From the NCBI GenBank assembly GCA_963995505.1, contig OZ023182.1, positions 17,583,619-17,647,618 on the forward strand: a stretch of 64,000 nucleotides of DNA, read 5' to 3'. The translations under genes were made by a program, and so were the position numbers. The notes under the pieces were generated by a model that searched no databases, was not told the origin of the DNA, and worked only from the letters and a program-made list of their open reading frames with translations. This document shows, piece by piece, positions 14,223 to 26,148 of this stretch (its first letter is position 1; the number at the start of each line of letters is the position of its first letter). The DNA comes from Hypericum androsaemum (Eukaryota; Streptophyta; Magnoliopsida; Malpighiales; Hypericaceae).

Positions 14223-14345
14223 TTTTTTTTTGGTGAGATTTAAATTGTTTTCACAATTTCGGATCTTAGACGGTCATGGGATTCGATCCTCCCACCTCAT
14301 GCTTAAGAACTGACACCGTATCTATCAGACCATACATTAGTTGGT
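14223..14345 (-). mobile_element. SINE copy
   Basis: Reads on the minus strand as a roughly 120-bp unit with a tRNA-like box B (GGATCGAATCCC) and a 3' A-run (ACCAAAAAAAA). It is nearly identical to the SINE at 51577-51697, which has a perfect TSD. No TSD was resolved for this copy. Confidence 0.7.
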
Positions 14346-16190
14346 TGGATTCAGTGGAGATAAAATTTATTTTCACTAAAGTGGATCAAGGTTTTGAACT
14401 TACATAAATGATTTTTAATGACTGTCAGATCTGTAGATACGATTTTTAATAAAATTTGATGATTCAAATAAAATCTCTTCTGCATGAACAAGTTTTATGT
14501 TGTACTCATTCAATCCAAAACTAACGCGCGCACCGTTCGGAGTTTTAAATTTATGGAGAAATGAACCAACGCCTGGGGAACCGCCCCCGGAAACTTCTCT
14601 TTCTTTGACCATTTGCTTTCCCAAGTCTTCCTCTTTTCTTTTCTCAAGAAAAAAAAGTCTTCCTCTTTTCTCTCGTTTCATTGTTCTCAACGATGAAAAT
14701 AGAAGCAGACGTGAAATCAAACCTAGTTTCTTGGGCTAAAATTACTATTATTTAAAAAAATACAAATCGACTAATTCTATATTAAAGAGCGGTTCATTTT
14801 TATATTAAAATCCAAAATTTGTTCCTTTTGCTAAAAATTAGTACAAAGAGTTTATTATTCACACAAAACTCAAATGTTCACTAAAACGATATTGAAACAA
14901 AAATAAATATACAAAAATGACTACTCAATCACCAACATTTAACCGAAACCAATACTTTAATTACTCCACAAAAACAGGTGGACTGGAGAATGACAGGTTC
15001 AAACTCAGTTTGAAACAAAAAAATCAAAAATAGTAGAATTGATTGGAACGAGAACAGAAAGAAAAATCCGTTTTTAAAAGCATTATAAATACCAAAGAAA
15101 CTCAATAACACAAGATATTATAAATATTTAGGAAGTCAAAAATTTGATAATATTATGATATAAAAATTTATTTTTAAAAAACATTATAAATTACATTCGC
15201 AAACTAAATGCGAGCTCCTAGCCTAGGTCAGGGCATTTATCTGGTGCTATATCAGAATTGTCGACACAAAATTAATGTGAGCTTTTGTTGTTGGGAAATT
15301 AATTTCAGGTTCACGTTCCTGAGCATTATCCTGCAGTTGCTGACTGCTGTTATCCACTTATCTTTACCTTTCACCTTTAGTTTTCAACTTTTTTTTTCCT
15401 CTATTTTTTTGTGGAATTTTTTTCCTCTATTTATGTGCGCCTTCTATCTTTTATATATCCCAAAATCTTATATATTTTGTTTCTTCTAAAATAGTTAATA
15501 TTTAAATAATATTATGTGGACTAATTTAAATTTAAATAAAGAAATAGTAAATTTCTCCAATGAGTGTAAGAGACGCAAATATTTTCCACGAAGTGGGGCC
15601 GTGCAAAATATCAACAAATAATTGGGAGAAGCAAGTGTAAGCGCTGTATCGACACGTCATTGGAGGCAGCTGGAAGCAGGATATAGCACTCTCTCATTTT
15701 TTAGAATTTCTGGAATTCAAAACTTATTATATCAATTGTTGGATCATCTGGTCGGTTTTATAAAATCTGAATTGATTATTCAATTTCTACTCTTACTTTC
15801 ACCTAATTTGATATAGCGCATTGAATAATAAATGTCATACATAAACCAACATACTGTTAACTAAATCAATATTTACACCTACGTTTCAAAAAATTTACTC
15901 AATTTTAATCTGAAATAGTCCATACAGAATTATTCAAATACTGCCAAACCAAAAGAATATATACAAAAGATTTGTCAATGAGAGAAAAGTCTTTTGTTAG
16001 TCAGCTGTTACGAGTCCGACAATAAAAAAATGTGAACGAATTTCCAAATATAACGAAAAAAAGTATCCTACTACTCTCCCCGATTCGATACGCAATATGC
16101 AAAAGAAAGGTCTGAACCCTTGACCTACTATATACCTGAAAATATATATTTCTAACATTTTCTTCTCCTCTTCCCACTGATCTTTTTATT
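14346..16190. other. Intergenic, AT-rich
   Basis: Several short open frames exist on both strands, but none has a domain, signal peptide with processing context, or splice partner that I can support. Confidence 0.4.
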
Positions 16191-16619
16191 TGTTATGAAT
16201 TCAGCAATTAGAGAATAAAACGTGCAAAGAATACGAACACAAAAGATAACGTGGTTTGGCCTAGTGCCTACGTCCACAGTGAGAAATGAGAAATTTTATT
16301 GATAAATCCGAGTCACAAAGCTATACAAACCCTTAGGATAACATGCTTTTATATAGAGACAAACCTTGTCCAAAACCTAGTCTGAATAGAATAGGAAACA
16401 AGCCCACAAATCGTTTCCTCTTTAATTTCTCGACATCTCTAACAATCTCCACCTTGGCGAGAAATCATCCTGTGGATGAACCATGAAGCTCCATCCGAAC
16501 TTCAACAAACTCCACCTTGATGAAATACCGCCACATGAAGAACCATGATAACTTGAGAAACCAAACCGACTCTACGAGCTCCACCTTGGTCATAGATACA
16601 CCGCCATCAATAATACAAT

Positions 16620-16801
16620 CTCAACTTTCTCACCATCTTTTTCCGTTCATTCACATGGAGTCAGCCCTCAAGCTCGAGCTTCCGAGCTTGCTTGGCCTAT
16701 TCCCTCCAATCTAAACTTTCTCACCATCTTTTTCCGTTCATTCACATGGAGTCAGCCTTCAAGCTCGAGCTTCCGAGCTTGCTTGGCCTATTCCCTCCAA
16801 T
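16620..16801. repeat. 91-bp tandem duplication inside the Copia element
   Basis: The sequence around CTTTCTCACCATCTTTTTCC through GGCCTATTCCCTCCAATCT occurs twice at a 91-bp offset (for example 16623 and 16714) with very few differences. Confidence 0.85.
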
Positions 16802-17602
16802 CTCCATTGAACTCCAACTAGCAAGCCCACCTGCTGAAGCAACCTTGCAACCAATAGACGCGCTCTCTATTTTTTGGTCAGCCCCAAGCTCCACAACCTC
16901 GAACTGCTTTTCCGCTGGATCTTCTTGCCTCATACCAATGCTACATGCCATAGCATACAAAGGGCAACCTTTTGTTCCACCAAGTAGAACCCTCGACATG
17001 CCACAAACTCCACCGTTCGGCCTTGAGTGAGATACCCGATTCGCCTGTGGTGCTATCAACGGTTTTACATTCCTCATGCAAAACCTACCCAACACCTTTG
17101 ACGTGCACGTCTCTTTAGACAACCATAGCAGGAACTTGCTAACTTTGTCTCTGCGAATCTCAACTCTACTCAAACTATTCATGTCAAGTTTTTGCTCCAT
17201 CATACAAGAGCTTTTCTCCCCTCTATTGGAACCCAACGATGTGACTCCACCTACAACCGTGTTCCCCGCTAATCTGTAGGTATTCCTAGCATTCCTTTCA
17301 CCTTTCATCACCACCACAGCATCATTCTCCACCTTCATTAGCCCGCCTACAATATTATAGTTGTACCCACTATAATCGAAGGCTCCTAACGAGATCAAAT
17401 TCTTCTTCAACTTCGGAACATGCCGAACCCCATATAATTTTCTCTCAACACCATCCCACATCTTGATTCAAATATCACCTATGCCAGCAATTCTACAAGT
17501 AGAACCATCACCTATAGTTACCATACCTGAATCAACGAACTTATAGGTGTCGAACCACCATCTCTTGGGCGTCATGTGGAAAGAGCAAGCGCTATCCAGA
17601 AT
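16742..17602 (-). pseudogene. Copia protease / GAG-pre-integrase fragment, broken
   Basis: Reading on from gag in the minus direction, ILDSACSFHMTPKRWWFDTY matches the copia protease active-site region (DSG is DSA here). It is followed by stops and then a 239-aa open frame with GVRHVPKLKKNLISLG and NTYRLAGNTVVGG, typical of the protease end and GAG_pre-integrase domain. The frame then runs into sequence without copia similarity, where the element is deleted. Confidence 0.75.
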
Positions 17603-18436
17603 TCAGGAATCAGAATGCTTTAGACTTGAAAAAATAGAAAGAAGATCACTATCTGACCTGTCCGAATGTGAGGCCACATTCACGGAACCTGGTCCTTTTT
17701 TCTCACGATCCCGAGTTCTTTTTGGACAATCCTTCTTCACGTGCCCTTTTTCTCCGCACTCGAAGTAATTTTTCTTGAACCTTCCTGACCACGACTTAGA
17801 TCCCTTCCCATCTTTTGCCCCATTACGATCACCATGGCTACCGCTCACAACCAGCCCTTCCGCTTGTTCATCGCCAATTTTCCTTCTTTGACGAAACCCT
17901 AGCAGGGCACTTGTGATATTTTCCAATACCAGGGACTCCTTCCTCCAAGTTAGAGTTGTAACTAAATTTTTGTAGAAGTCGGGTAAAGAATTTAGCAGCA
18001 ACAATGCCTTGTCTTCTTCCTCGAACTTCACATCAACCTTTCTCAAGTCGCTCACAAGTTGACTGAAACTATTAATGTGTTGGCTCAAATTCGAGCCCTC
18101 CTTCATCTTGAGCCCGTACAATCTTTGCTTAAGATAAAGCTTGTTCGACAAAGACTTAGACATATACCTTGCCTCTAATTTCTTCCATACCTTAGCTGGT
18201 GACTCCTCATCCATGACGTGATACATCACATCGTCCGCCAAGCACAAGCGAATTGTCGCCACCGCCTTGGCCCCCATCTCCTTCCACTATTACTCCTCCA
18301 TCTTCTCGGACTTCTTCTCCAAGAGCGCGATGACCATCCCTTATTGTACGAGGAGATCCTTGACACACCTTTGCCATAACCCAAAAATTGATGAACCATC
18401 GAACTTCACAAGAGCAAACTTCGCGCCGTCCGTCAT
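17603..18436 (-). pseudogene. Copia gag (UBN2-type) with zinc knuckle, broken
   Basis: The gag starts at an ATG at 18436-18434 (MTDGAKFALVKFDGSSIFGL) and has in-frame stops before MGAKAVATIRLCLADD at 18277. From there a 224-aa open frame shows the UBN2 gag core (WKKLEARYMSKSLSNKLYLK, LLNSLPDFYKNLVTTL) and ends in a zinc knuckle YFECGEKGHVKKDC. The first ligand Cys of the CX2CX4HX4C knuckle is Tyr here (TAC for TGC). The stops and the lost ligand mark it as inactive. Confidence 0.85.
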
Positions 18437-18842
18437 CCTCCAACCCAAACTCTGATACCAATTGTTATGAATTCATCAACTTAGAGAACAAAACGCACAA
18501 AGAACACGAAGGCAATAGATAAGGTGGTTCGGCCTAATGCCTAAGTCCACGGAGAGAAATGAGAACTTTTATTGATGAGTTTTCGAGCCACAAAGCCATA
18601 TAAAACCTTAGGGTAACATGCCTTTATATAGAGGCAAACCCTTGTACATCAAGTAAGCTATCTAGGTCAAATTAGGAGTCCAAAACCTAGTCAGAATAGA
18701 ATAGGAAATAAACCCACAAATTGTTTCCTCTTTAATTTCTCGACATCTCTAACATTCTTAATATCAACTATCAAGTAACCAAATCTCTCTGGTTGTCAAA
18801 TTCTATTAAAATATATTTTTTATATTTATAATATTTGAATTT

Positions 18843-18930
18843 TTTTTGGCCAAAGGCCATTTGGTCTAATAGCATAGGCGTTGGAGGATTTGACAAAAAT
18901 CTAATATTCAAACCTTGCCATAGTCATATT
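18843..18930 (-). mobile_element. Possible SINE-like fragment
   Basis: On the minus strand the stretch has a box-B-like GGTTTGAATATT and ends GGCCAAAAAAAATTC, i.e. a short A-run. It is near but outside the Copia 5' LTR. No TSD was found, so this is tentative. Confidence 0.3.
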
Positions 18931-18954
18931 ATTAGTATAATTTACTATAAAAAA

Positions 18955-19241
18955 GGGAAAAGTTCACTTTAGTACCCTGTAGTATCGACCAAAATTACTT
19001 TAGTACCCTGTGGTAAAAAATTGACCAATCGAGTCATACTTATTCCAATTAACATCAAAAAGGTCCTCGGACAGCTGCCCGGAGCTGCCCGAACCCTGCC
19101 CGGACTACGTGGCCAGCCACGTCACCAAAGCTTGATGACATGGCGCCACGTGGACATCCATCTTCTTCCCTCTCTTCCTCTCCTCCTCCTCCTCCTCCTA
19201 TTCTCCTCCTCCTCCTCCTCCTCCTCCTCGTCCTCCGCCTC

Positions 19242-19289
<48 letters not shown>

Positions 19290-19782
19290 CGCCTCCTCCT
19301 CCACTTCGTCCTCCTCCTCCTCGCCCTCGTCCTAGTCCTCATCCTCGTCCTCCGCTTCCTCCTCCACTTCGTCCTCCTCCTCCTCGTCCTCCTCCTCCTC
19401 CGCCTCCTCGTCCTCCTCCTCCTCTGCCTCGTCCTCCACCTCCTCCTCCTCCTCCTCGTCCTCCTCCTCCTCCTCCTCCTCCTCTGCCTCGTCGTCCTCC
19501 TCCTCGTCCTCCTCCTCCTCCGCCTCCTCCTCTTCCTCGTCCTCGTCCTCGTCCTCGTCCTCCTCCTCCTCCTCCACGTGGCGCCATGTCATCAAGTTTT
19601 GGTGACGTGGCTGGCCACGTAGTCTGGGCAGGGTCCGGGCGGGTCCGGGCAGCTCCAGGCAGCTGCCCGAGGACCTTTTTGATGTTAATTGGAATAAGTA
19701 TGACTCGATTGGTCGGTTTTTTACCACAGGGTACTAAAGTGATTTTAGGCGATACCACAGAGTACTAAAGTGGACTTTTCCT
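18955..19782. mobile_element. Mutator-like long-TIR element (family A) with TCC-rich core
   Basis: Terminal inverted repeats of about 210 bp begin GGGAAAAGTTCACTTTAGTA and end AGTACTAAAGTGGACTTTTC. Flanking 9-mers TATAAAAAA (18946-18954) and TAAAAAAAA (19783-19791) match at 8 of 9 positions. The arms share GGCCAGCCACGTCACCAAA and its inverse. No transposase is encoded; the core is a low-complexity tract. It is related to the elements at 24466, 29169 and 38774. Confidence 0.85.
19165..19576. repeat. (TCC/TCG)n trinucleotide tract, about 410 bp
   Basis: An almost pure run of TCC with TCG interspersed on the plus strand, lying between the two arms of the family-A element. It yields long artefactual frames of Ser, Leu/Val, Glu/Asp or Gly/Arg repeats in most of the six frames, none of which should be taken as a gene. 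Confidence 0.9.
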
Positions 19783-20140
19783 TAAAAAAAATAATTGAAC
19801 TTTTTTAGTACGTGAGACTGTAACTCGAAATCCAAAATTACATACCATTCGAACATCTCTCCGCTAACCGATGACACTGTTCTTCCGTACAAAAAAGAAG
19901 CTAATGTCACCGTTCAACTTCAACACGGTGTCCTATTTAATATCCCCACAACAAACACAAGTCTTCCCCCCTCCAATCTTCCTCACCTCTTTCCTACTGC
20001 TTGTACTTTCCACTCTCTCCCTCTGGGGTCCTCCCAACAGAGCTCCCCCCCTTTGCCGCCCAAAACCCTCTAAAGAGACATCCCACCCACTCGTTAAAGT
20101 CTCTTCCTCACTCACCTGCTCCCCAAGCTTTTCCCGCCCT

Positions 20141-20147
20141 TTATATG
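20141..20147 (+). promoter_or_regulatory. TATA box of the CRF-type ERF gene
   Basis: TTATATG lies 92 bp before the ATG at 20233 in a C/T-rich leader. The position fits a plant core promoter with a leader of about 60 nt. Confidence 0.5.
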
Positions 20148-20232
20148 CCTCTCAGACCAGTACTACTCTTGATCTCTTCGGACATAGGTTCAAATCTGCT
20201 AGGTTTTCATTAATTACCAGAAGACTGCCACT

Positions 20233-20928
20233 ATGCCAAGGCAAAGGCTCGTTAGAATTATCCTCACCGACCCGGATGCCACAGACGACGACTCCTCCGG
20301 AGACGACCGGAAACTGCACGCAACCCCGAAAAGGCGGCGCATGGTGAGAGAAATCGTCTTTCCTCCGGAGCCGGAGCCGTCGGCTGCGGTGGCGGTGAGG
20401 AAGAGGGTTTTTGTTGGGTTGCCGGGGAGTGACGTCACCGCTCGCCGGAGGAAGAAGTTCCGGGGGGTAAGGCAGCGGCCGTGGGGCAAGTGGGCCGCGG
20501 AGATCCGCGACCCTATCCTCCGGAAGCGGCTGTGGCTGGGGACCTTCGAAACCGCCGAGGAGGCCGCCTCCGTCTACGACAGGGCCGCCGTCAAGCTCAA
20601 GGGCCCCGACGCCGTCACCAACTTCCCCTGCTCCCCCGCCGCCGCGGAGGGGGAGCGGTCCATGGACGAAAGCGACGACCGGTCGTCCTCTTCCAGCGGG
20701 GACATGCAGTGCTCTCCGAAGTCCGTTCTACGGTACGACGAGGAGGCTAGGACGACGACTTTCGGTGCCCTTGACCACGGCTGGGGCTTCGGTTTTGACT
20801 TTGACGGGTTCGGGTTCGAAGTCGACGGCGAGGCTTTGAGCCTGACGGTGACGGATTTCGTACCGTCGGGGAGTTGCTTAGGGGTTGAGGAGTTCGTTGA
20901 CCTTGAAGACTTTTTGAGCTCTGTTTAG
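20233..20928 (+). CDS. AP2/ERF transcription factor, CRF (cytokinin response factor) type
   Basis: A single-exon gene of 231 aa. The N-terminus has the CRF-clade signature [16 protein letters not shown] (residues 7-22), and an AP2/ERF DNA-binding domain covers about 74-131: [49 protein letters not shown]. The Ala and Asp that mark ERF rather than DREB proteins are present (AAEIRD...TAEEAA). A Ser-rich acidic stretch with SPKSV follows and may be the CRF phospho-site region; the tail is acidic and aromatic, as expected of an activation domain. Family knowledge: group VI ERFs bind GCC-box-like sites and act in cytokinin, development and stress responses. The start is fixed by the CRF motif right after it. 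Its GC content is much higher than its flanks. Confidence 0.93.
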   Translation: MPRQRLVRIILTDPDATDDDSSGDDRKLHATPKRRRMVREIVFPPEPEPSAAVAVRKRVFVGLPGSDVTARRRKKFRGVRQRPWGKWAAEIRDPILRKRLWLGTFETAEEAASVYDRAAVKLKGPDAVTNFPCSPAAAEGERSMDESDDRSSSSSGDMQCSPKSVLRYDEEARTTTFGALDHGWGFGFDFDGFGFEVDGEALSLTVTDFVPSGSCLGVEEFVDLEDFLSSV

Positions 20929-22560
20929 CGTGATGAATAGTTTATCAAACTAAATTCAATTCGAGCTCCAGTTAGTATACTACAACAAACAATGTGTTTA
21001 TTAGTCATAATTAATTATACGGAGTGTAATTAAGAGTGCGGAGAGACATATAAAAACTTATGTGCCGGTTTTAGTAATTGTACGGCGATTTTCTCACGTG
21101 TTGATCCAAGGAGCGTAATCAATATGGAATGTAATCAATATGTGTTCCTTTAAAAAAAATCGTCATCTACATGTTTATCGAATTGTGTATATACAATTCT
21201 TTATCGTTTTAGTGTAATGATTTATAAATATATTTTTCGTATTTGTAGATAATAACTAATCGAAAATCGAAAAGGAAAGAATAATGAATCTAAAAAGTCG
21301 ACAAGAACGTAGTTATCCAATGGATATGTCTTGCTTCGTTGAAATTTCAACGGATCTTCTTCTTCTTCCACTGTTTTTTCTTTACGAGGAATAATTGATA
21401 TTTCTTCTTGGTCATCGTGGTCGCCCCGCTATAGTTTTTTAGAATAGCGACAAGTTTAGTGGGTTATTTGGTAACCGGCGGCTTGAACAAGTGGCGGGTC
21501 CCAGTATCTGCAAATGAGATCTCGTCAAATTGAGGAGGTGGGGTCTTGTTGGATTCAGTGGGTCCCACCGGTGGAGGACTGACAACTTTTCATTGTCCGG
21601 AGGGGGATTATATGGTTACCATAATAGTGTATTAAATTCGACACTGAGACGAGCATTATTTTAATTTTTTAAGAATATTTTTCTGTTAAAATCAAGTATT
21701 ATCGAATTTAATATTAAAAATAAAAATTTTCATAAAATTTAATTCATTATAAAAGTATGATCAAGATTTTCAAAAAAGAATTCGATTTCTTACAAACTTA
21801 CTTGGATAAACATTAAAGCATTAGTTTTTGTTGGTCAGTCATTAAAGAATTAGTTAGGTGCAACCAACTTTGATCTACTTTTCTTTTCCCCCCTTGATTT
21901 ATTTATACTTTTTATTACTACCATTAAGAAAGAAAAGTCGTCCATGAATTGAGGATTTTTTCTTATTTCAGTTTTGGAGGATTCTTCTCGACTTTTCTCA
22001 TCTCGAAATCTAAATATTTATTCTCTCTAAACTTTACCTTTTTTTTAGAAGAGTAGAGGCGAATCCTCCAAAACTTCACATTGGAGAGCTACTATTGTCT
22101 ATTTTCATCGAGGTTACCGTTGGCTAAATCACTGGGATCCTAGCTATTCTGGTCATTTTGTTAAATAAAAATTCTTATGATGACATAACAAATTGTATAT
22201 CAAATCTAAAATTTTCATACACTATTTTGGTAGATTTTTCACAAGCAAGTCAAACTATCTACCACTTATGACATGGTACTCGGTACATCCTTCGAATAAA
22301 ATTTATAGGGTCAAAGTTTGTACGAGCTTTGACTTCACCAATTTGTCATGACATGAAGTCGTGCGAGTAGCAATGTTCCATAAGATCTCACGTGTTAAAA
22401 TATTCGTATTTTAACTTAAAATTTTAAGACAATGAGTTGTTGAAAAATAAACATTAGAATAAAAATTATTTTAATATTTTAGAATAGATATAAAAATTTT
22501 AATATGATATCAGAATAGATTCATCTTCGTTTGGCTTCCTTTGAGGGAGCATAATATCAC
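20929..22560. other. 3' flank of the ERF gene and intergenic DNA
   Basis: AT-rich. No further gene or well-formed repeat was recognised. Confidence 0.4.
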
Positions 22561-22615
22561 AATCTAAATGTGTTGCATATTGCATTCAAATGAATCATAT
22601 ACCCTAATATTATTC

Positions 22616-22750
22616 TGTCTCCGCAAACCGACACAGGTCTTTTCCATCGTGTTTTGTCCTCACTCACACGCATCCCAGAAATTTTCCAGGAAGTCACACA
22701 TCCTAATACTACTCCCGGCCAAACTCATATCAATTGGGGTATTGCATTCA
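22616..22750 (-). mobile_element. Older partial copy of the LTR at 22843
   Basis: CACAGGTCTTTTCCATCGTG through ACTCCCGGCCAAACTC repeats, with many differences, the sequence at 22883-22975 at an offset of about 250 bp. It is probably a degraded LTR of the same family. Confidence 0.55.
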
Positions 22751-22842
22751 CCCTTTCTTAAATGCGCAACGTCCTCGTCGCGCCAGTCAGAACAATCCAG
22801 AACACAGAACAATCCTATAATTATTTTTGCTCTGATACCAAA

Positions 22843-23087
22843 TGTAACGGCCCGTGATCCGACCAATTGTCTCCAAAACCAACACGGGTCTTTTCCAGCG
22901 TATTTTGTCCTCACTCACACACGTCCCGAAAACTTCCCAGGAGGTCACCCATCTTGATCCTACTCCCGGCCAAACGCGTTTAACCTTGGAGTTCTCTCAG
23001 GATGTGTGCCGAAAAAGAAGATGTACCTTATTGATATGGATAGTAACAATCAAATCACTTAAGGTTTTTTAGAATTGGGATATCACA
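22843..23087 (-). mobile_element. LTR (minus strand) with adjacent tRNA-Met primer-binding site
   Basis: On the plus strand the LTR runs TGTAACGGCCC...TTGGGATATCACA (TG...CA). Two bases to its left is GCTCTGATACCA (22829-22840), whose inverse TGGTATCAGAGC is the usual primer-binding site complementary to initiator tRNA-Met. So this is a 5' LTR of a minus-strand element whose internal region is missing or degraded. Confidence 0.75.
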
Positions 23088-24465
23088 TTACCCTCTTTCT
23101 TATAGGTGAATTTTTATTGATGCCCACAATATCTGTCTGAGAAACCCTCGTACGAGTCATGAGATTGCAATTACCGGTCTCATCAATATCTTGAGCGGTA
23201 AAACTTATTAGAAAAAATCTGACTTCTAAAACCCTGAGCAGTACCCTAATATTACCTTACTGTACCAAAACCAACCTTCACACAAAGAAGACCTCATTTG
23301 CTTGACCAATAATCTTGGAAGGTTCTTTGGACATCCGATTCATATGCATAAGGCACTTCATATGAAAATATATTATTAAAAAAATAATATTAAATAAAAT
23401 TTGATAGTATTCGATATTAAATACGAGAGAATTAAAAATTAAGGCACTTAGAAATTTTGGTAACGATAAATTGATAGCTTTTGCTGTATTAGAGCATGGG
23501 GAACCGGCGGCTTTTCCCCGAGTGCGCTTTGGCCAATTTCAGAGCCTTGAAATAAAATTGGAGATGGGAAGAAAAAGTGGGGAGATCTTGTATGTGGGCC
23601 CTATTATGGTTGGTGGCCGAAAGGATTGGAAAGCAACAAAATCCCAATCGTGGCCCATCTGCTCCCTATATTTGTATAGACCAGCCCCTCCCCTAATTTT
23701 ATCGCGACTTTTTTTATAACTTTTTTTAGGAAAGACTTTTTTTATAACAAGTTAATTTCTAATAACATTAAGGAGAGATAAAGTTAACGTTGAAAAGCCA
23801 ATCATAAAATTCCAATTTTGTCGATATCCACCCAGTTGGAATGTTGATCATCTGACTAGTCTTAATCCATTTGCTAGGACTTCTAAATTTAAACGCATCA
23901 TAAGCCCATGGTCCTGTAGTTTTGACAACCATCATCATAATACAGGTCGTAGGTTAGATGCAATACACAAAAATTTAGGTGCGTTAAAAAGACACGATAT
24001 GAAAGAAAAATAATAATTAGGTGCAAGTTGGCAATAATTGCATGCTTTAAATTAATTTCGTTTCATTTTTTATGCGATAGTGACCCATCAACATTTTCCT
24101 CGGGATTAAACACGACTGCCAAAATATATGTAAACTAGAAACGGGAATCTCATGGAATATTTTATAATGTTCACTTGAAAAGTATGATTGATATATAAAA
24201 TAGTTATGATTTTACTATGTGACAAGTTCTAAAAAATTGGTATTTTTAAAAAAATTGTTGAGTTATAAATTTATAAATAAAATATATAGTACTGGATTAC
24301 TTACTTATAAATTAGATCTGATTATCTTCAATTCTGAATTGATTGGTCACAACAAATATTACATCATAGAAAATCTCCACGAAACAGTTTCCCTCGTTTT
24401 GGATATTAAATCATAATAATACCTAAAAAACAATCTACTCCGAAATTACATCATAATTTTAGATT
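23088..24465. other. Intergenic, AT-rich
   Basis: No gene seen. The piece near 23140-23200 (GAGATTGCAATTACCGGTCT) resembles one near 63900, so it is probably an uncharacterised dispersed repeat. Confidence 0.4.
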
Positions 24466-25785
24466 GAGAAAAGTACATTTTTAGTACTTGTGATTTTACG
24501 TTTTGACAAATATGTTCCTGTAGTTTAAAAATGACGTTTAGAATCCTGTGGTATTCACCCTCGTGTTACTTTTAGCCTCGGATGACTCCCCGAACCAAAA
24601 AACGAGTCCGTTTTGAAGCTGAGTTGGCTACCACATCAGCAACTTTTATCCCACTTGGCAATATTTGTTTGGTTCGAATTTAATATCATCTCAATCCTTT
24701 ACTTTTTTATAATTTTTCAAATACCCATCCTCTCTCCTATCTCTTCTTCCTCCTCCTCCTCCTCCTCCTCTCACTCCTCTCTTCTTCTTCCTCAAATATA
24801 CACGGGATTGTCACCAAGAAAGAACAGAAGCAAAGATCAAAGGTTGGTACTTTAAACCAACCCAGAGAAACCCAGAAATGCAACAACAAAAATCACCCTG
24901 TAGAGAGGGGTATCAAAGTAATTTCACCCCGCCGCTCGTGCGCAAAGAGCCTCCGACCTCAACTGTGAAGCCCCCTCGTTTCGCCCCTCCCTCCCTCTCG
25001 CGAGCACACCACCACACAACCCCATCGTTCCTGACCGCCACGACCTTCCAGTCAACCACCACCGTTTCCGGTCTCCGGCGAGTTAGAAGGAGATGGATAG
25101 TGAAACTCCAACATGGACTCTAATTCCAAAACCCTAATAATCAAAATTGAAACTTCCCCCAATTCTTCCCCAATCGCTCCCGGCCTATTTCTTCGGAGGA
25201 TCTTCTTCTTCTTCTATATTTTTTGGGCCGAAATGGAAAATGGGTAGGTGTTGCCTTCCGTTGTAACCTCTGGGTGTGGGTTTTTGGGACGAAATTAGAT
25301 GAAGGAGAAGGAGATTGAAGCTTCGAGAAATGGGTAGGTCTTCGTTGAAAATTATCTTATGCTGCTTTTAAATTGGGGATTTATCTTTTAAAAATTAGGT
25401 TTGGGACACTAGAAGGGAAATGGAAATTATGGGACAAGTTAGGATCGTTATCTTGGAGACAGTGGTGGAGAGGGAGGAGAGACAGAAGGGAGGAGGAAGA
25501 AAAAAGGGATATTTTTTAAAATTATAAAAAAATAAGGAATTGAGATGATATTAAATTCGGACCAAATAAATATTGCCAAGTGGGATAAAAATTGCTGATG
25601 TGGCAGCCAACTCAGCTGCAAAATGGCCCCGTTTTTTGGTTCAGATTCAAATTTGACTCGGGGAGCCATCCGAGCCTAAAAATAATACAAGGGTGCATAC
25701 CACAGGATTGAAAACGTCGTTTTTAAACTATAGGATCATACTTGTCAAAACGTGAAATCACAAGTGCTAAAAGTGTACTTTTCCC
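24466..25785. mobile_element. Mutator-like long-TIR element (family A), perfect 9-bp TSD
   Basis: TTTTAGATT flanks both ends exactly (24457-24465 and 25786-25794). The element begins GAGAAAAGTACATTTTTAGT and ends TAAAAGTGTACTTTTCCC, with inverted arms of about 300 bp sharing ATATTTGTTTGGTTCGAATT-like and ATTGAGATGATATTAAATTC-like stretches. The core (24860-25440) has C-rich, gene-like sequence with short open frames but no recognised domain, so it may be a captured gene fragment. No transposase. Confidence 0.9.
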
Positions 25786-25895
25786 TTTTAGATTTTTTAT
25801 TTCTAAAAAAATGTATAGTTTGCACAAAAATCTCGTGGCCACCATGGACCGTGTAATCCTGAACAAGTCAGCATGGGATAAGTGAGGGTTATTGT

Positions 25896-26148
25896 GTGGA
25901 GATCGGATTGAGTGGGGACTAAAGAAAATTTGTCCATAGGTGGGGACTACATTTTGGGCCGTCAGATTTGATTATCTTTAAATCTGATGGTCAATAACCT
26001 ATGAGGTGATATTGGTTTGCATGTGAAGTGATATTGGTTTGCAAGACGCTGGTTTACATATGAAGTGATATTAGTTTGCAGGTGAAGTGATATTGGTTTG
26101 CATGTGTAGTGATATTGGTTTGAGTTAGTCCCCACCAAATCTCCCCAA
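25896..26148. mobile_element. Small inverted-repeat element with a minisatellite core
   Basis: GGAGATCGGATTGAGTGGGG-ACTAA on the left and TTAGTCCCCACCAAATCTCC on the right are imperfect inverted repeats. Between them, 26000-26125, a unit of about 22-26 bp (TGAAGTGATATTGGTTTGCA) is repeated five times. No TSD was resolved. Confidence 0.45.

Larger units (their letters stand above)
16191..18754 (-). mobile_element. Internally deleted Ty1/copia LTR retrotransposon
   Basis: Two LTRs with TGTTATGAATTC...CTCTAACA ends bound the element: 16191-16444 (3' LTR) and 18463-18754 (5' LTR). Next to the 5' LTR is the primer-binding site, read on the minus strand as TGGTATCAGAGT (18449-18460), complementary to initiator tRNA-Met. 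Flanks TTATT (16186-16190) and TTCTT (18755-18759) form a 4/5 TSD. The interior holds gag, a protease piece and part of the pre-integrase region but no integrase, reverse transcriptase or RNase H, so it is non-autonomous. The LTRs have diverged and differ in length (254 and 292 bp), indicating age. Confidence 0.9.

Noticed and set aside
19021..19758. Long open frames on both strands (Ser-, Glu/Asp-, Gly/Arg- or Leu/Val-rich)
   Set aside because: They are translations of the TCC/TCG tract and the TIR arms of a transposable element, in nearly every frame at once.
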